Counted from the first letter of the stretch, positions 52,914 through 62,375 are shown. The stretch: DNA of 64,000 bases from Acidiphilium iwatense (GCF_021556475.1 NZ_JAKGBZ010000009.1:49504-113503); one strand, 5' to 3'. Notes: generated by a model not told the origin, from the letters alone. Translations and numbers: made by a program.

Positions 52914-54005
52914 ATGACCGATAAAATTGAGGAGAAGATCGCGGAAACCGTGGCCGGACGCCTGCCGCGCCGCGCGATGATGCATGGCGTGTCGCTGGCC
53001 GGGGCCGCGGCACTTCTGGCGGCGGGCGCGAAAACCGCCGAGGCGGCTGGCAAGATGCCGTTTCCCGCGCATCCGCGCTGGAAATTCGTGTTCGTCAACC
53101 ATGTGACCACCAATCCGTTCTTCGTGCCGACCCAATACGGCATTCACGACGCCTGCGAGTTGCTCGGCTGCACGTATCAATGGACCGGATCGCAGACCTC
53201 CAACGTCGCGCACATGGTCGATGCGATGAATACGGCGGTGGCCGGCAAGGCCGATGCAATCGCGGTGCCGATCGTCGATCCCACCGCGTTCAACGCGCCG
53301 ACCGCGAAGGCGCTGAATGCCGGGATTCCGGTGTTTGCCTACAACGCCGATGCGCCAGCCAATTCCGACAACAAGCGCCTCGCCTATATCGGCCAGGATC
53401 TGTTCAAATCCGGCTATCAGATGGGTGCCAGGATCGTGAAGCTGGTGGGATCGGGTGAGGTTGCCCTGTTCATCGCGACACCGGGGCAGCTCAACATCCA
53501 GCCGCGCATCGACGGTGCGGCGGCGGCGATCAAGAAGCTCGGCAAGACCATCAAGTATCACGAAATCGCCACCGGCCCGACGGTGAACGAGGAGTTGACC
53601 AAGATCAAGGCTTTCTATCTGGGCCATCAGAAGATCAAGGGGATGTTCGCGGTGGATGCCGGAAGCACCCAGGGCGTCGGCGAGGTGATGCGCCAGTTCG
53701 GATTGTCGAAGAAGGGCGTTCACGCCGGCGGGTTCGATCTGCTGCCGAAAACCCTCGATCTGATCAATGCCGGATTCCTCGATTTCACCATCGATCAGCA
53801 GCCCTATCTGCAGGGGTTCTATACGGTGATGGAGATGTTCATGTACAAGGTTTCCGGTGGCCTGGTAGGGCCGGCGGATATCAATACCGGGCTGAAATTC
53901 ATCACCAAATCCTCGGTGAAGCCGTATCTGACGACCAAGACGCGCTACGAGGGCAATGCCTCGAAGGCGCAGATCGTGCCGCGCACCGGCCCGATCGCCG
54001 GTTGA
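52914..54005 (+). CDS. Sugar ABC transporter periplasmic binding protein 3
   Basis: 363 residues from the ATG after GGGGAGACAATC. The N terminus has arginines 19-20 before a hydrophobic stretch (LPRRAMMHGVSLAGAAALLA), resembling a twin-arginine leader. The body is a ribose-type binding fold (FVFVNHVTTNPFFVPTQYGI, IPVFAYNADAPANSDNKRLA, GSTQGVGEV-like AGSTQGVGEVMRQFG). It is not close to binding proteins 1 and 2. First gene of a binding protein-permease-ATPase operon resembling FrcBCA-type fructose systems. Confidence 0.9.
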   Translation: MTDKIEEKIAETVAGRLPRRAMMHGVSLAGAAALLAAGAKTAEAAGKMPFPAHPRWKFVFVNHVTTNPFFVPTQYGIHDACELLGCTYQWTGSQTSNVAHMVDAMNTAVAGKADAIAVPIVDPTAFNAPTAKALNAGIPVFAYNADAPANSDNKRLAYIGQDLFKSGYQMGARIVKLVGSGEVALFIATPGQLNIQPRIDGAAAAIKKLGKTIKYHEIATGPTVNEELTKIKAFYLGHQKIKGMFAVDAGSTQGVGEVMRQFGLSKKGVHAGGFDLLPKTLDLINAGFLDFTIDQQPYLQGFYTVMEMFMYKVSGGLVGPADINTGLKFITKSSVKPYLTTKTRYEGNASKAQIVPRTGPIAG

Positions 54006-54068
54006 TGCCCGCCGTGGCGCTGTCGGTCAGTTCCGGCGGCGCCATCTCTTACCGATAACGGAGTTGGG

Positions 54069-55043
54069 ATGAGCGCAAGCCTGAGTTTTCGCCAGCGCGG
54101 CACGCGGTTGCTGGCGCTGCGCGAGGCGAGCATCGTGGTCGTCGCCCTGTTGCTGTTCGGGTATTTCTCGGTCGTCAACGGGAATTTTCTGACCGGGCCG
54201 AACCTGCAGACGCTGTCGCAATTCGTTGCACCCTCGGCGATCATCGCCTGTGGTGAGATCATGCTGCTGATCTGCGGCGAGATCGATCTTTCGGTGGGGC
54301 AGGTCTTTGCGCTGGCCCCGTTCATCATGGCGTTCACCGACAAGGCCGGACTGGGGCTGTTCGTCGGCTTCGTGTTCGCGATGATCGTCTCGGCGCTGAT
54401 CGGGCTGATCAACGGCGCGGTCACGGTGCTGCTGCGGGTGCCGAGTTTCGTCACCACGCTGGGCACGCTGTTCCTGATCAACGGATTCACCCTGACGGTA
54501 TCGCGCGGATTTCCGATCAACACGCCGGGCGGCCAGACGGTCGCGAATATTTTCGGCGCCGCCGGCTACAACGAATTCCTGTGGGCGATATTGATCGTGG
54601 CGATCATGCACATGGTGCTGCGCCACCGGCGCTGGGGTCTGCACACCATCGCGGTGGGCGGCAATCTGACCGGCGCGACCGAAGCGGGGATCAACGCCGC
54701 GCGGATCAAGATCGGCAATTTCATGCTGACCAGCGTGCTTGGCGGAATCACCGGAATTCTCGAAGCCTTCCGCATCGGCTCGACCGATCCGCTCGCCGGT
54801 GGCACCAATATCATGTTTCTCGCGGTCGCTGCCGGCGTGATCGGCGGCACCTCGCTCGCCGGAGGGTCGGGGACGATCATCGGCGGGCTGATCGGCGCGA
54901 TCGTGCTCGGCGTGCTGCAGGACGGGTTTACTTTGCAGGGCATCAACGCCTTCACCTTCGACATGATCATCGGCGCCGCCATCCTGATCGCGATGATCGC
55001 CAATATCCATGTCGGGCGGTTCAATCGCGGAGGCCGGCAATGA
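54069..55043 (+). CDS. Sugar ABC transporter permease 3
   Basis: 324 residues, BPD_transp_2 family (IIACGEIMLLICGEIDLSVG, VLLRVPSFVTTLGTLFLING, AVAAGVIGGTSLAGGSGTII). About nine spans. The stop overlaps the ATPase start (ATGA). Confidence 0.93.
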   Translation: MSASLSFRQRGTRLLALREASIVVVALLLFGYFSVVNGNFLTGPNLQTLSQFVAPSAIIACGEIMLLICGEIDLSVGQVFALAPFIMAFTDKAGLGLFVGFVFAMIVSALIGLINGAVTVLLRVPSFVTTLGTLFLINGFTLTVSRGFPINTPGGQTVANIFGAAGYNEFLWAILIVAIMHMVLRHRRWGLHTIAVGGNLTGATEAGINAARIKIGNFMLTSVLGGITGILEAFRIGSTDPLAGGTNIMFLAVAAGVIGGTSLAGGSGTIIGGLIGAIVLGVLQDGFTLQGINAFTFDMIIGAAILIAMIANIHVGRFNRGGRQ

Positions 55044-55804
55044 GCGCCGTCACCGGCAACGAGGCGCTGCGCGCGACCGACATCACCAAGAATTTCGGCA
55101 GCATTTCGGCGCTTTCCGGTATTTCGCTGCATGTGAACAAGGGCGAGGTGCTCGGCATTCTCGGCGATAACGGCGCCGGCAAGTCGACTCTGATGAAAAT
55201 CATCACCGGGTTTCACAAACCGACTTCCGGGCAGCTTTTCATCGGCGGCGAGGCGGTGTCGCTCGCCTCGGTCGATCATGCGCGCGCGCTCGGGATCGAA
55301 TGTGTGTATCAGGACCTCGCTTTGGTCAACACGCTGCCGATCTATCACAACATGTTTCTCAATCGCGAGTTGCGCACCCGGTTCGGGATGCTCGACCATC
55401 GCGCCATGCGCAAGCGCGCGGCCGCGGCGCTGGAGGATATTGGCGTGAACGTGCCCTCGGTGGACGATGAGGTGGCGATGCTGTCGGGCGGCCAGCGCCA
55501 GGCGATCGCGATCGCGCGGGCGGTGTATACCGATGCGAAGATTCTGCTGCTCGACGAACCGCTCGCCGCGATGGGGGCGCGCGAGGCGGGGCTGATCATC
55601 GACCTGATCCAGCGCCAGCGCGCGAAGGGCGACATTTCGATCATCATGATCATGCACAACTACGCGCAGACTTTGGAAATCGCCGACCGGGTCATGATGA
55701 TGCAGCGCGGCACGGTGACGTTCGAGGGGGCGGCGAAGGATACCTCGGTCGAGGCGCTGCTGGAGATCGTGCGGCGCGAATACCGCGCGATGCGTTCACG
55801 CTAA
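55040..55804 (+). CDS. Sugar ABC transporter ATPase, single domain
   Basis: 254 residues with one nucleotide-binding domain: Walker A GDNGAGKST, signature LSGGQRQAIAIARA, Walker B ILLLDEPLAAMG. The short form with binding protein-permease-ATPase order matches the FrcA-like group. The start codon overlaps permease 3. Confidence 0.94.
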   Translation: MSAVTGNEALRATDITKNFGSISALSGISLHVNKGEVLGILGDNGAGKSTLMKIITGFHKPTSGQLFIGGEAVSLASVDHARALGIECVYQDLALVNTLPIYHNMFLNRELRTRFGMLDHRAMRKRAAAALEDIGVNVPSVDDEVAMLSGGQRQAIAIARAVYTDAKILLLDEPLAAMGAREAGLIIDLIQRQRAKGDISIIMIMHNYAQTLEIADRVMMMQRGTVTFEGAAKDTSVEALLEIVRREYRAMRSR

Positions 55805-55818
55805 CAGAGTGAGAGAGA

Positions 55819-56592
55819 ATGACCGAGATCAAGACGGCGATCTATCCGAGCCTGCGCGATCGCGCGGTGTTCGTCACCGGCGGCGGCGGCGGTATCGGCG
55901 CGTCTCTGGTCGCGCATTTCGCCGAGCAGCACTGCAAGGTGGTGTTCGTCGACATCGATCAGGCGGGCGGCGAACGGGTCGCCGCCGCGCATGCGGACAA
56001 GGATTATCCGGCGCCGATCTTCATCCGCTGCGATCTGCGCGATATTGACGCGTTGCGCGCGGCGATCGCCGAAGGTGCGGCCAAGGCCGGCAAGTTCACC
56101 GTTCTGGTCAACAACGCGGCGCATGACGAGCGGCACGACACGCTGACGGTGACGCCGGAATACTGGGACGAGCGGCTGGCGGTCAATCTGCGCCATCAGT
56201 TCTTCGCGGCGCAGGCGATCATTCCGATGATGCGCGAGGCGGGCGGCGGCGCGATCGTCAATTTCGGGTCGACGAGCTGGCATGTCGGGCAGGGCGGGAT
56301 GCCAGCCTATGTGACGGCGAAGGCCGGGATCGAGGCGCTGACCCGCAGTTTCGCGCGGGATTTCGGCAAGGACGGGATTCGGGCGAATTGCATTCTTCCG
56401 GGCTGGATCATGACCGAACGGCAGATCGAGAAATGGCTGACGCCGGAGGCCGAAGCCGAATTGATGCAGCGCCAATGCATGAAGGAAAAGCTGACGCCCC
56501 CCGATGTCGCGCGGATGGCGCTGTGGCTCGCCGCCGATGACAGCCGGCTGATCACCGCGCATAATTTCTATGTCGATGCCGGCTGGGTCTGA
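55819..56592 (+). CDS. SDR family sugar dehydrogenase
   Basis: 257-residue NAD(P)-dependent short-chain dehydrogenase. Cofactor motif TGGGGGIG near residues 20-27, NNAA after VLV, catalytic serine region FGSTSW, and YVTAK carrying the Tyr and Lys. Given the neighbouring 2-keto-3-deoxygalactonate genes, it may oxidise galactose, fucose or a related sugar at C1; that is inference. It follows the ATPase gene by 14 bases. Confidence 0.85.
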   Translation: MTEIKTAIYPSLRDRAVFVTGGGGGIGASLVAHFAEQHCKVVFVDIDQAGGERVAAAHADKDYPAPIFIRCDLRDIDALRAAIAEGAAKAGKFTVLVNNAAHDERHDTLTVTPEYWDERLAVNLRHQFFAAQAIIPMMREAGGGAIVNFGSTSWHVGQGGMPAYVTAKAGIEALTRSFARDFGKDGIRANCILPGWIMTERQIEKWLTPEAEAELMQRQCMKEKLTPPDVARMALWLAADDSRLITAHNFYVDAGWV

Positions 56593-56610
56593 CCGCGCCG
56601 GGCCGGGCCG

Positions 56611-57495
56611 ATGATCGGCGTCGATTGGGGAACCAGCAGCCTGCGCGCCTTTCGCATCGCCGATAACGGCGCGGTGATCGAAAGCCGGTCTTCGGCGCGG
56701 GGCATCATGACGATAACCGATCGCCGGTTCGAGCCGGTGTTGCGCGCGGAAATCGGCGACTGGCTGGCGGCGGGCGAGACGCGGATTCTGCTGTGCGGCA
56801 TGATCGGCAGCCGGCAGGGCTGGCGGGAGGCGCGCTATCTGCCGTGTCCCGCCGGAATCGTCGATCTGGCCGGGCAGCTCATTCCTGTCGGGTTCGACGG
56901 CGCCTCGGTAATGATCGTGCCGGGGATCGCGACCGAGGACGCGGACGGCGTGCCCGAGGTGATGCGCGGCGAGGAGACGCAGATTCTGGGCGCCGCTTCG
57001 GCCGAACGCATGGTAGCCTGCCTGCCCGGCACCCATTCGAAATGGGCCAGCGTGGCGGGCGGGCGGATCGAAGGGTTCACCACCTATATGACCGGCGAGA
57101 TTTTCGCAGCGCTCGGCGAGCACACGATTCTCGCGCGCACCCTGCGGCGCGCACCGATCGACGAGGCGGCCTTCGACGAGGGGCTGGCGCGGGCGAGGGT
57201 TGCAGGCGGGCTGCTGCACCATGTTTTCGGCGTCCGCACCCGCGTGCTGCGCGGCGGGTTGAGCGAGGCGGCGGCGTTTTCCTATCTGTCCGGGCTGCTG
57301 ATCGGGCATGAAATGGTTTCGGTGTTCGGCGGCGGTATCGGGATCAACGACAAGATCCGGGTGATCGGATCGGGTGCGCTCACCGCGCTCTATGCGCGGG
57401 CGATCGGCGCCTATGGCGGCGAGCCGGTGACGATCGGCGAGGCCGCGACCGCCGCGGGGCTCGCGCTTCTGGGGGGGCGGGTGACATGGCAATGA
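56611..57495 (+). CDS. dgoK: 2-dehydro-3-deoxygalactonokinase
   Basis: 294 residues. The N-terminal IGVDWGTSSLRAFRI is the ASKHA phosphate loop of DgoK; CGMIGSRQGWREARYLPCPA and CLPGTHSKWASV are family hallmarks. It phosphorylates 2-keto-3-deoxy-galactonate with ATP in the De Ley-Doudoroff galactose route. It overlaps dgoA by 10 bases. Confidence 0.92.
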   Translation: MIGVDWGTSSLRAFRIADNGAVIESRSSARGIMTITDRRFEPVLRAEIGDWLAAGETRILLCGMIGSRQGWREARYLPCPAGIVDLAGQLIPVGFDGASVMIVPGIATEDADGVPEVMRGEETQILGAASAERMVACLPGTHSKWASVAGGRIEGFTTYMTGEIFAALGEHTILARTLRRAPIDEAAFDEGLARARVAGGLLHHVFGVRTRVLRGGLSEAAAFSYLSGLLIGHEMVSVFGGGIGINDKIRVIGSGALTALYARAIGAYGGEPVTIGEAATAAGLALLGGRVTWQ

Positions 57496-58112
57496 AGGAA
57501 TGGCTGGCGCGGTCGAAGCTGATCGCGATTCTGCGCGGAATCAAGCCGGATGAAGCCGAAGCGGTCGGCGCGGCGCTGGTGGCGGCTGGCATCGTCATTA
57601 TCGAAGTGCCGCTGAATTCGCCCGCGCCGTTCGAGAGTATCGCGCGCCTCGCGCGGGGGTTCGCCGACCGGGCGCTGATCGGCGCCGGCACGGTGATGAC
57701 CGACGGCGATGTGGCGCGAGTTGCGGAAGCGGGTGGCGGGCTGATCGTTACCCCGCACGCCGATCCGGCGATCGTGGCGGCGGCGAAGCGGAGCGGGATG
57801 CTGGCCGTGCCGGGATTTTTCACCCCGGCCGAGGCGTTTTCGCTGCTGCGCGCGGGGGCCGACGCGCTGAAACTGTTTCCCGCCGAAGGTGCGAGCCCGG
57901 CGATGCTGCGCGCGCTGCGCGCGGTGCTGCCGCCCGAGATGCCGGTGCTGCCGGTGGGCGGAATTGCGCCGGAGACCATGGCGCCGTGGTTCGGGGCGGG
58001 GGCCGCGGGATTCGGGATCGGCTCGGCAATCTACCAGCCGGGCGATCCACCGGCGATCGTTGCCGGCAAGGCGCGCGCGTTCATGGCGGCACTGAATCAG
58101 GGCAGGTTCTGA
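57486..58112 (+). CDS. dgoA: 2-dehydro-3-deoxy-6-phosphogalactonate aldolase
   Basis: 208-residue KDPG/KDPGal aldolase. E40 in VIIEVPLNSP and the Schiff-base lysine K129 in GADALKLFPAE are present. It splits KDPGal to pyruvate and glyceraldehyde 3-phosphate. The adjacent dgoK supports the galacto rather than gluco series. Two in-frame ATGs (57486, 57492) are possible starts. Confidence 0.92.
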   Translation: MAMKEWLARSKLIAILRGIKPDEAEAVGAALVAAGIVIIEVPLNSPAPFESIARLARGFADRALIGAGTVMTDGDVARVAEAGGGLIVTPHADPAIVAAAKRSGMLAVPGFFTPAEAFSLLRAGADALKLFPAEGASPAMLRALRAVLPPEMPVLPVGGIAPETMAPWFGAGAAGFGIGSAIYQPGDPPAIVAGKARAFMAALNQGRF

Positions 58113-58813
58113 TCAGGCGGTGGTGCTGACGGTCCAGGTCGCGGTCTTGATCGGGCCGGCCTTCTCCAGCGCGGCGACGACCGCATCAAGCTCCGCCGGC
58201 TTCGCATTGGTGGGCACCAAGGTCGCCGCCAGTTCGACCAGCTCGTCGCTGTCGGACAGGGTTGCGATCTCGCGGATCGGGTAATGCGCGGCCTCCAGCT
58301 CGGAGAACAGCAGGTCGCGCACATCCGACACGTCGGCCGGGTCGCACAGAGCATGGATCGCGTATTGCGCTTCGGTGGCGCGCGCGTCGATCGGCCGGCG
58401 GTTGATGTAGTTCACCAGGGGACGAAGCAGCGTGTTGCCGGCGAGGATGAAAACGGTCAGCAAGGTGGCCTCGGCGGAGTAGCCGCAGCCGCAGAACGCG
58501 CCGACCGCAGCCGAGCACCAAAGGGTTCCCGCCGTGTTGATGCCACGGATATTGGCGCCCTCCTTCAGGATGACGCCGGCGCCGAGAAAGCCGATGCCGG
58601 AGACGATGTAGGCGACCACGCGGGTCGATCCGGCGGGACCGGCGAACCCCGAGATCGGCGAAGGCGGCGGCGCCGAGGGCGACCAGAACGGTGGTGCGCA
58701 GGCCGGCATCGCCGTCGCTGCCGCCATTGGCGTTCGGCACCGATCAGGGTGCCGAGCACGAAGGCGACCGCGAAATCCGCGACGGTGGTCAGAAAAGGCA
58801 CCTGAGCGAGCAT
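58113..58813 (-). pseudogene. mgtC: Frameshifted MgtC/SapB family gene
   Basis: The gene reads in three frames. Frame one encodes the N terminus, MLAQVPFLTTVADFAVAFVL then GTLIGAERQW. Frame two encodes AGLRTTVLVALGAAAFADLG. Frame three encodes STRVVAYIVSGIGFLGAGVI and an intact cytosolic C-terminal ACT-like domain ending TATWTVSTTA. Joined, they give a normal MgtC. Two single-base shifts (near 58705 and 58650) break it. It is either a real pseudogene or a double sequencing error. MgtC acts in survival at low magnesium. Confidence 0.72.
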
Positions 58814-58834
58814 GGCGATCTCTTTCGCGGTTCT

Positions 58835-60223
58835 TCAGAAGGCGATCGTCAGTTGGAGCTGGACCAGGACGGCATTCGGTTCGCGCCGCGGCGGATCGTT
58901 CGGGTCCGCGATGCCGCCGCCGGGATGGACGATATATTGCAGATCGGGCGTAGCGGTCAGCCAGGGCGCAAGCGCCGCATTGTAGTCGAGTTCGATGTCG
59001 GTCTCGCCGGAGGGGATCGGCGCCGGGGTTCCGGCGAGGCGGTTTTGCGCGCGCACGAAGGAGACTTTGCGGGCGCTGATCTTCTCGTAGGCGACCGCGA
59101 ACGCCGCGCTGTCGCCGGGGCGGGCTGTGAACGGCGCGTCGAGCACGACGCCGGCCTGGGCATCGAGCGAGATCAGGTTCTGTGCGGGCGGGGCATAGGC
59201 GATGCGGGCGAAGCCGCGCAGGCGGCGCTTGCCGGTGCCGTGCCAGATCGTTTGGGTATCGCCGGCATAGAGCACGTATTCGCCGCGATCCTGCCGCGCC
59301 GGAGCGGGATCGGACCGGGCAAGGCTCCGGCCGGAGGCGGAAACCAGCAGATCGGGCCGGGCCAGCGTGTCGTAGAGACCGCCGATAAGGAACTTTCCCT
59401 TGCCGAAATCCGGCAGGCGATAGGCGTAATCCGCCTCGGCAATGGCGAGGGCGCCGACATCGAGCGGGAAAGCGAGACCGCCGGCATCGCGCGCGGGCGG
59501 CGGCGGCCCTTCGAGCGGGCGGCCGAGCGGATCGCCGCCGAACAAGCCGATGCGCAGCCGTAGCGGTTTCGTGGCCTGCACAGCGAGCATCGCGCCGGGA
59601 CCCTCGTAGGAATAGGCGGGCCCGCCGCCGGGCAGATTGTTCGCCATGATGTCGCGATAGGTGAAGTTTGAGTCGAGCAGGGTGGCGGCGGCCGGATTCT
59701 GGTCGAAATTCTCGTCGATGCCGAATTTCCCCAGCTTCACATGGATCGCGTCATGCGGCGCGCGCCAGCTCAGATAGGCATCGGCGAGGCGCGCGCCGTC
59801 CGGCGCTTCGACATAAGCAAGCCCGCTCAGGCTATGGACGGTGTACGCGGTGGGGCCGTGGCCCTGCGCGACCCAGGCGGACACATAGGCGGTTAGGCCG
59901 GAGATGCCGGTATACCGTGCCAGATCGGCACGCGTGGAGAGAGTCAGCAATCCGGAGAACGCGTTGCCCTGGCGTGCGCCGCCGCCGAGCACATTGGACG
60001 GCACTGCTTGTTCGGTCGCGCCAAGAGTAACGCCGTTGCCGGCCAGCCAGGACTTCAGCCCGCCCCAGGAGCCGAACAGCGCGTCGCGTTGCCAGAGCGA
60101 CGCCGGCGCCGGCGTCGTCTGGTTCGGCTGATCCGCCCAGGCGTGGCCGGAGGCCGGCAGAAGCATGGCGCCGGCCATCGCGACGCGCAGGAAACGTGTC
60201 GGCATAACCATGGGCCGAGCCAT
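58835..60223 (-). CDS. OprB family carbohydrate-selective porin
   Basis: 462 residues with signal peptide. The mature start WQRDALFGSWGGLKSWLAGN is the OprB signature, and KLGKFGIDENFDQ and the terminal VLVQLQLTIAF fit a 16-strand barrel. It would admit sugars to the periplasm for the ABC systems upstream. Several ATGs near the N terminus make the exact start uncertain. Confidence 0.87.
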   Translation of the reverse strand: MARPMVMPTRFLRVAMAGAMLLPASGHAWADQPNQTTPAPASLWQRDALFGSWGGLKSWLAGNGVTLGATEQAVPSNVLGGGARQGNAFSGLLTLSTRADLARYTGISGLTAYVSAWVAQGHGPTAYTVHSLSGLAYVEAPDGARLADAYLSWRAPHDAIHVKLGKFGIDENFDQNPAAATLLDSNFTYRDIMANNLPGGGPAYSYEGPGAMLAVQATKPLRLRIGLFGGDPLGRPLEGPPPPARDAGGLAFPLDVGALAIAEADYAYRLPDFGKGKFLIGGLYDTLARPDLLVSASGRSLARSDPAPARQDRGEYVLYAGDTQTIWHGTGKRRLRGFARIAYAPPAQNLISLDAQAGVVLDAPFTARPGDSAAFAVAYEKISARKVSFVRAQNRLAGTPAPIPSGETDIELDYNAALAPWLTATPDLQYIVHPGGGIADPNDPPRREPNAVLVQLQLTIAF

Positions 60224-60264
60224 TCATGTCAGAAGTTGAAGTTACGGGATTTGTGGCTGGAATT

Positions 60265-60471
60265 TTACCCGCCGGCGACGTGGAAAAATCCCAGTCCCAT
60301 GATGACGAGCATGATGCCGATATAAATCCGCAAGCCCCAGAACACGGCCTGTTGCCAGGGACGCAGGGCGATCCGCCCGATCGGCGCCGGCGGCACGAGC
60401 CAGCCTTCGGTGCGGGCGATCGCAGCGATGTCGGCGGCGGTGTCGGTGACGAAACGATCATGGTTGTTCAT
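60265..60471 (-). CDS. Small membrane protein downstream of NRAMP gene
   Basis: 68 residues. An amphipathic or soluble N-terminal part is followed by one hydrophobic span (FWGLRIYIGIMLVIMGLGFF). It lies 9 bases after the NRAMP stop, with a GAGG site 8 bases before the ATG, so it is almost certainly in the same transcript. Family unknown; it could be a small partner of the transporter. Confidence 0.65.
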   Translation of the reverse strand: MNNHDRFVTDTAADIAAIARTEGWLVPPAPIGRIALRPWQQAVFWGLRIYIGIMLVIMGLGFFHVAGG

Positions 60472-60480
60472 GGCGGAACC

Positions 60481-61854
60481 TCAGAGCGCATGGGGGAAAA
60501 CGGTCGCGATACCGTAGAGGCCGTTGCAGACGATCAGCATAACCATGACGCCGACCGAAAGGACGTTGCGGATCGGTGAATTCACGTGCTCGCCCAGCAA
60601 CTCCCGGTCGTTGAGCAGCATCAGCAGGAACAGCATGGCGGCCGGCATGAACACAGTGGCGATCACCTGGACGGTCAGGTTGAGGAAACCGACCGGAACA
60701 TGGGGCAGCATCAGGACGCCTGCCGCGATCGCCGTGCCGAGAATGGCGGGCGCGTAGAAATACAACGACCGGCGTGGCGAGATGTTGACCGAGCGCGGCA
60801 CGTCGAGTGCCTCGCCGATCGCCCAGGCGGTGCTGGCGGTGATCACGATCGAGGCGATCATCCCGGCCTCGAGCAGGCCGAGCGCGAAGATCACCATCGC
60901 GCCGTGGCCGAGCCGCGACCCGATGCCGGCGAGCACCGAATGGTCGCCGAGCGACGCGGCGTTCGGCAGATCGTGCAGATACTGCCCCGAAATCACGATG
61001 ATCGAGATCGCGACCGCCACCATGCCGATCACGCCGAGCATCAGGTCGCGCCGGCTCGCGGCGATGTCCCTGGGCAGCAGGCCCTTGTCCACCACGCAGG
61101 ATTGCTGGAAGAACAATTGCCAGGGCGCGATCGTGGTGCCGATATTCGCCGAAACCAGGATCAGGAATCCGGCGGAGAACAGCCCGCCCGGCAGCGCCCA
61201 GCCGCTGCCCGTGAAGGTGCGGCCGATCGCGCCCCAGTCGGGGTGGGAAAACAGCGCGAGCGGCACGAACACCAGGTTGAACGCGGCGACGAACAGCGAG
61301 ATGCGCTCCCAGGTATAATATTTCAGGAAGACCAGGATGCCGACGATGAAGGCGAAGGCGAGCGGGATCGTCACCAGATAGGGGATGTGAAAAATCGCGC
61401 TGGCGACCCGGATGCCGATGAACTCGGTCATCAGGGTGAGGATGTTGGCGACCACGAGATCGATCAGCGAGAAGGCGCCCCAGAACGCGCCGTAGCGCTT
61501 CCAGATCATTTCGGCATGGCCGCGCCTGGTGACCGCGCCGAGCCGGATGGTCATTTCCTGGACCAGATAGGCGATGAAGCCGAGCGGGATCATCAGCGGG
61601 ATGAACAGGCTGAAGCCGTAGGTCGCGCCGGTCTGCGCATAGGTGATGACGCCGCCGGCATCGTTGTCGCCGAGCATGACCAGGAGGCCGGGCCCGATCA
61701 GCGCGAGGCCGAGGGCGAGGCGGTTGGCGAGGCCGCGCGGTGCTGAACGCAGCCGCTGGATGCGCAGCCGGTCGTGCAGCCGTGCCTCCAATTCTTCGGT
61801 ATAGGTGATGCGGTCGGCTTCGGCCGGGGCAAGAATATCGGTTTCGGCGGACAT
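60481..61854 (-). CDS. NRAMP family metal transporter, atypical binding site
   Basis: 457 residues with about 11 helices. Helix 1 reads LLVMLGDNDAGGVITY: the canonical DPGN is replaced by DAGG at residues 65-68. Helix 6 reads GTTIAPWQLFFQQ near residue 240, where manganese/iron NRAMPs have MPHN, so the conserved Met is Ala. This matches a divergent NRAMP branch; related proteins (NRMT) carry magnesium. The start at ATG ending 61854 has GGAGG 7 bases upstream. A small membrane protein gene follows at once. Confidence 0.83.
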   Translation of the reverse strand: MSAETDILAPAEADRITYTEELEARLHDRLRIQRLRSAPRGLANRLALGLALIGPGLLVMLGDNDAGGVITYAQTGATYGFSLFIPLMIPLGFIAYLVQEMTIRLGAVTRRGHAEMIWKRYGAFWGAFSLIDLVVANILTLMTEFIGIRVASAIFHIPYLVTIPLAFAFIVGILVFLKYYTWERISLFVAAFNLVFVPLALFSHPDWGAIGRTFTGSGWALPGGLFSAGFLILVSANIGTTIAPWQLFFQQSCVVDKGLLPRDIAASRRDLMLGVIGMVAVAISIIVISGQYLHDLPNAASLGDHSVLAGIGSRLGHGAMVIFALGLLEAGMIASIVITASTAWAIGEALDVPRSVNISPRRSLYFYAPAILGTAIAAGVLMLPHVPVGFLNLTVQVIATVFMPAAMLFLLMLLNDRELLGEHVNSPIRNVLSVGVMVMLIVCNGLYGIATVFPHAL

Positions 61855-61929
61855 CGGGTGCCTCCGTAGGCATGACATGTCAGGGACGGGACGGTGCTGA
61901 AGAGGGCGCGACGGCGACAGTGCGGGGAA

Positions 61930-62103
61930 TCAGCCCGATGGCTTGTCCTGGGGCGCCGCGACGGCTTTCCAATACGGGATCAGCCGGCCCGACGGGTCGC
62001 GCCGCCAGCAGGCGACGAGCCGGCGGCGTGTTGTCGCGGGATTCGTTGCAATGGCGCGAACCGGCGCGAACGGCCGATCCGATGGCTTCCTGCGAAAGAT
62101 CAT
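61930..62103 (-). CDS. Small basic protein, 57 residues
   Basis: Begins MIFRRKPSDRPFAPVRAIAT and ends PQDKPSG, with a central RRLVACWRRDPSGRLIPYW. Very rich in arginine. A strong AGGAGGAGGG site stands 6 bases before the ATG, which is the main evidence for translation. It sits between the metal regulator gene and NRAMP on the NRAMP strand. No named family recognised. Confidence 0.55.
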   Translation of the reverse strand: MIFRRKPSDRPFAPVRAIATNPATTRRRLVACWRRDPSGRLIPYWKAVAAPQDKPSG

Positions 62104-62356
62104 GTGATCCCTCCTCCTGGTCTGCGTTGGTCTGGACCGGGGAGGGATTGGGCGGAGGGGTTCAGCGCGGCGCGCGCGTCACTCCGGCCGCACACCCGGT
62201 CCCGGCAATCGTCCAAGCCGCGGGAAACGTCAAAGCCAGCGCAACGCGCCGACTGTCGCCCTCCGAAGATTGGCTGCTAGATCGCGGTTTCATGGTGTCC
62301 TTGGATGCTGGTTGACGAAAGTCGGCGAAATTCGCATTCCGCCGGTCGCCGCGCTA
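62104..62356. other. Intergenic region before CsoR-type regulator
   Basis: No gene is supported here. It probably holds the promoters for the small basic ORF and NRAMP on the minus strand. No clear -35/-10 pair was found. Confidence 0.3.
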
Positions 62357-62375
62357 TATACCCCCTGGCAGTATA
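62357..62375 (+). promoter_or_regulatory. CsoR/RcnR-type operator
   Basis: TATACCCCCTGGCAGTATA has AT-rich TATA-like ends around a C-tract, as in operators of the CsoR/RcnR/FrmR repressors. It lies 14 bases before the regulator's own ATG, fitting autorepression. Confidence 0.6.
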
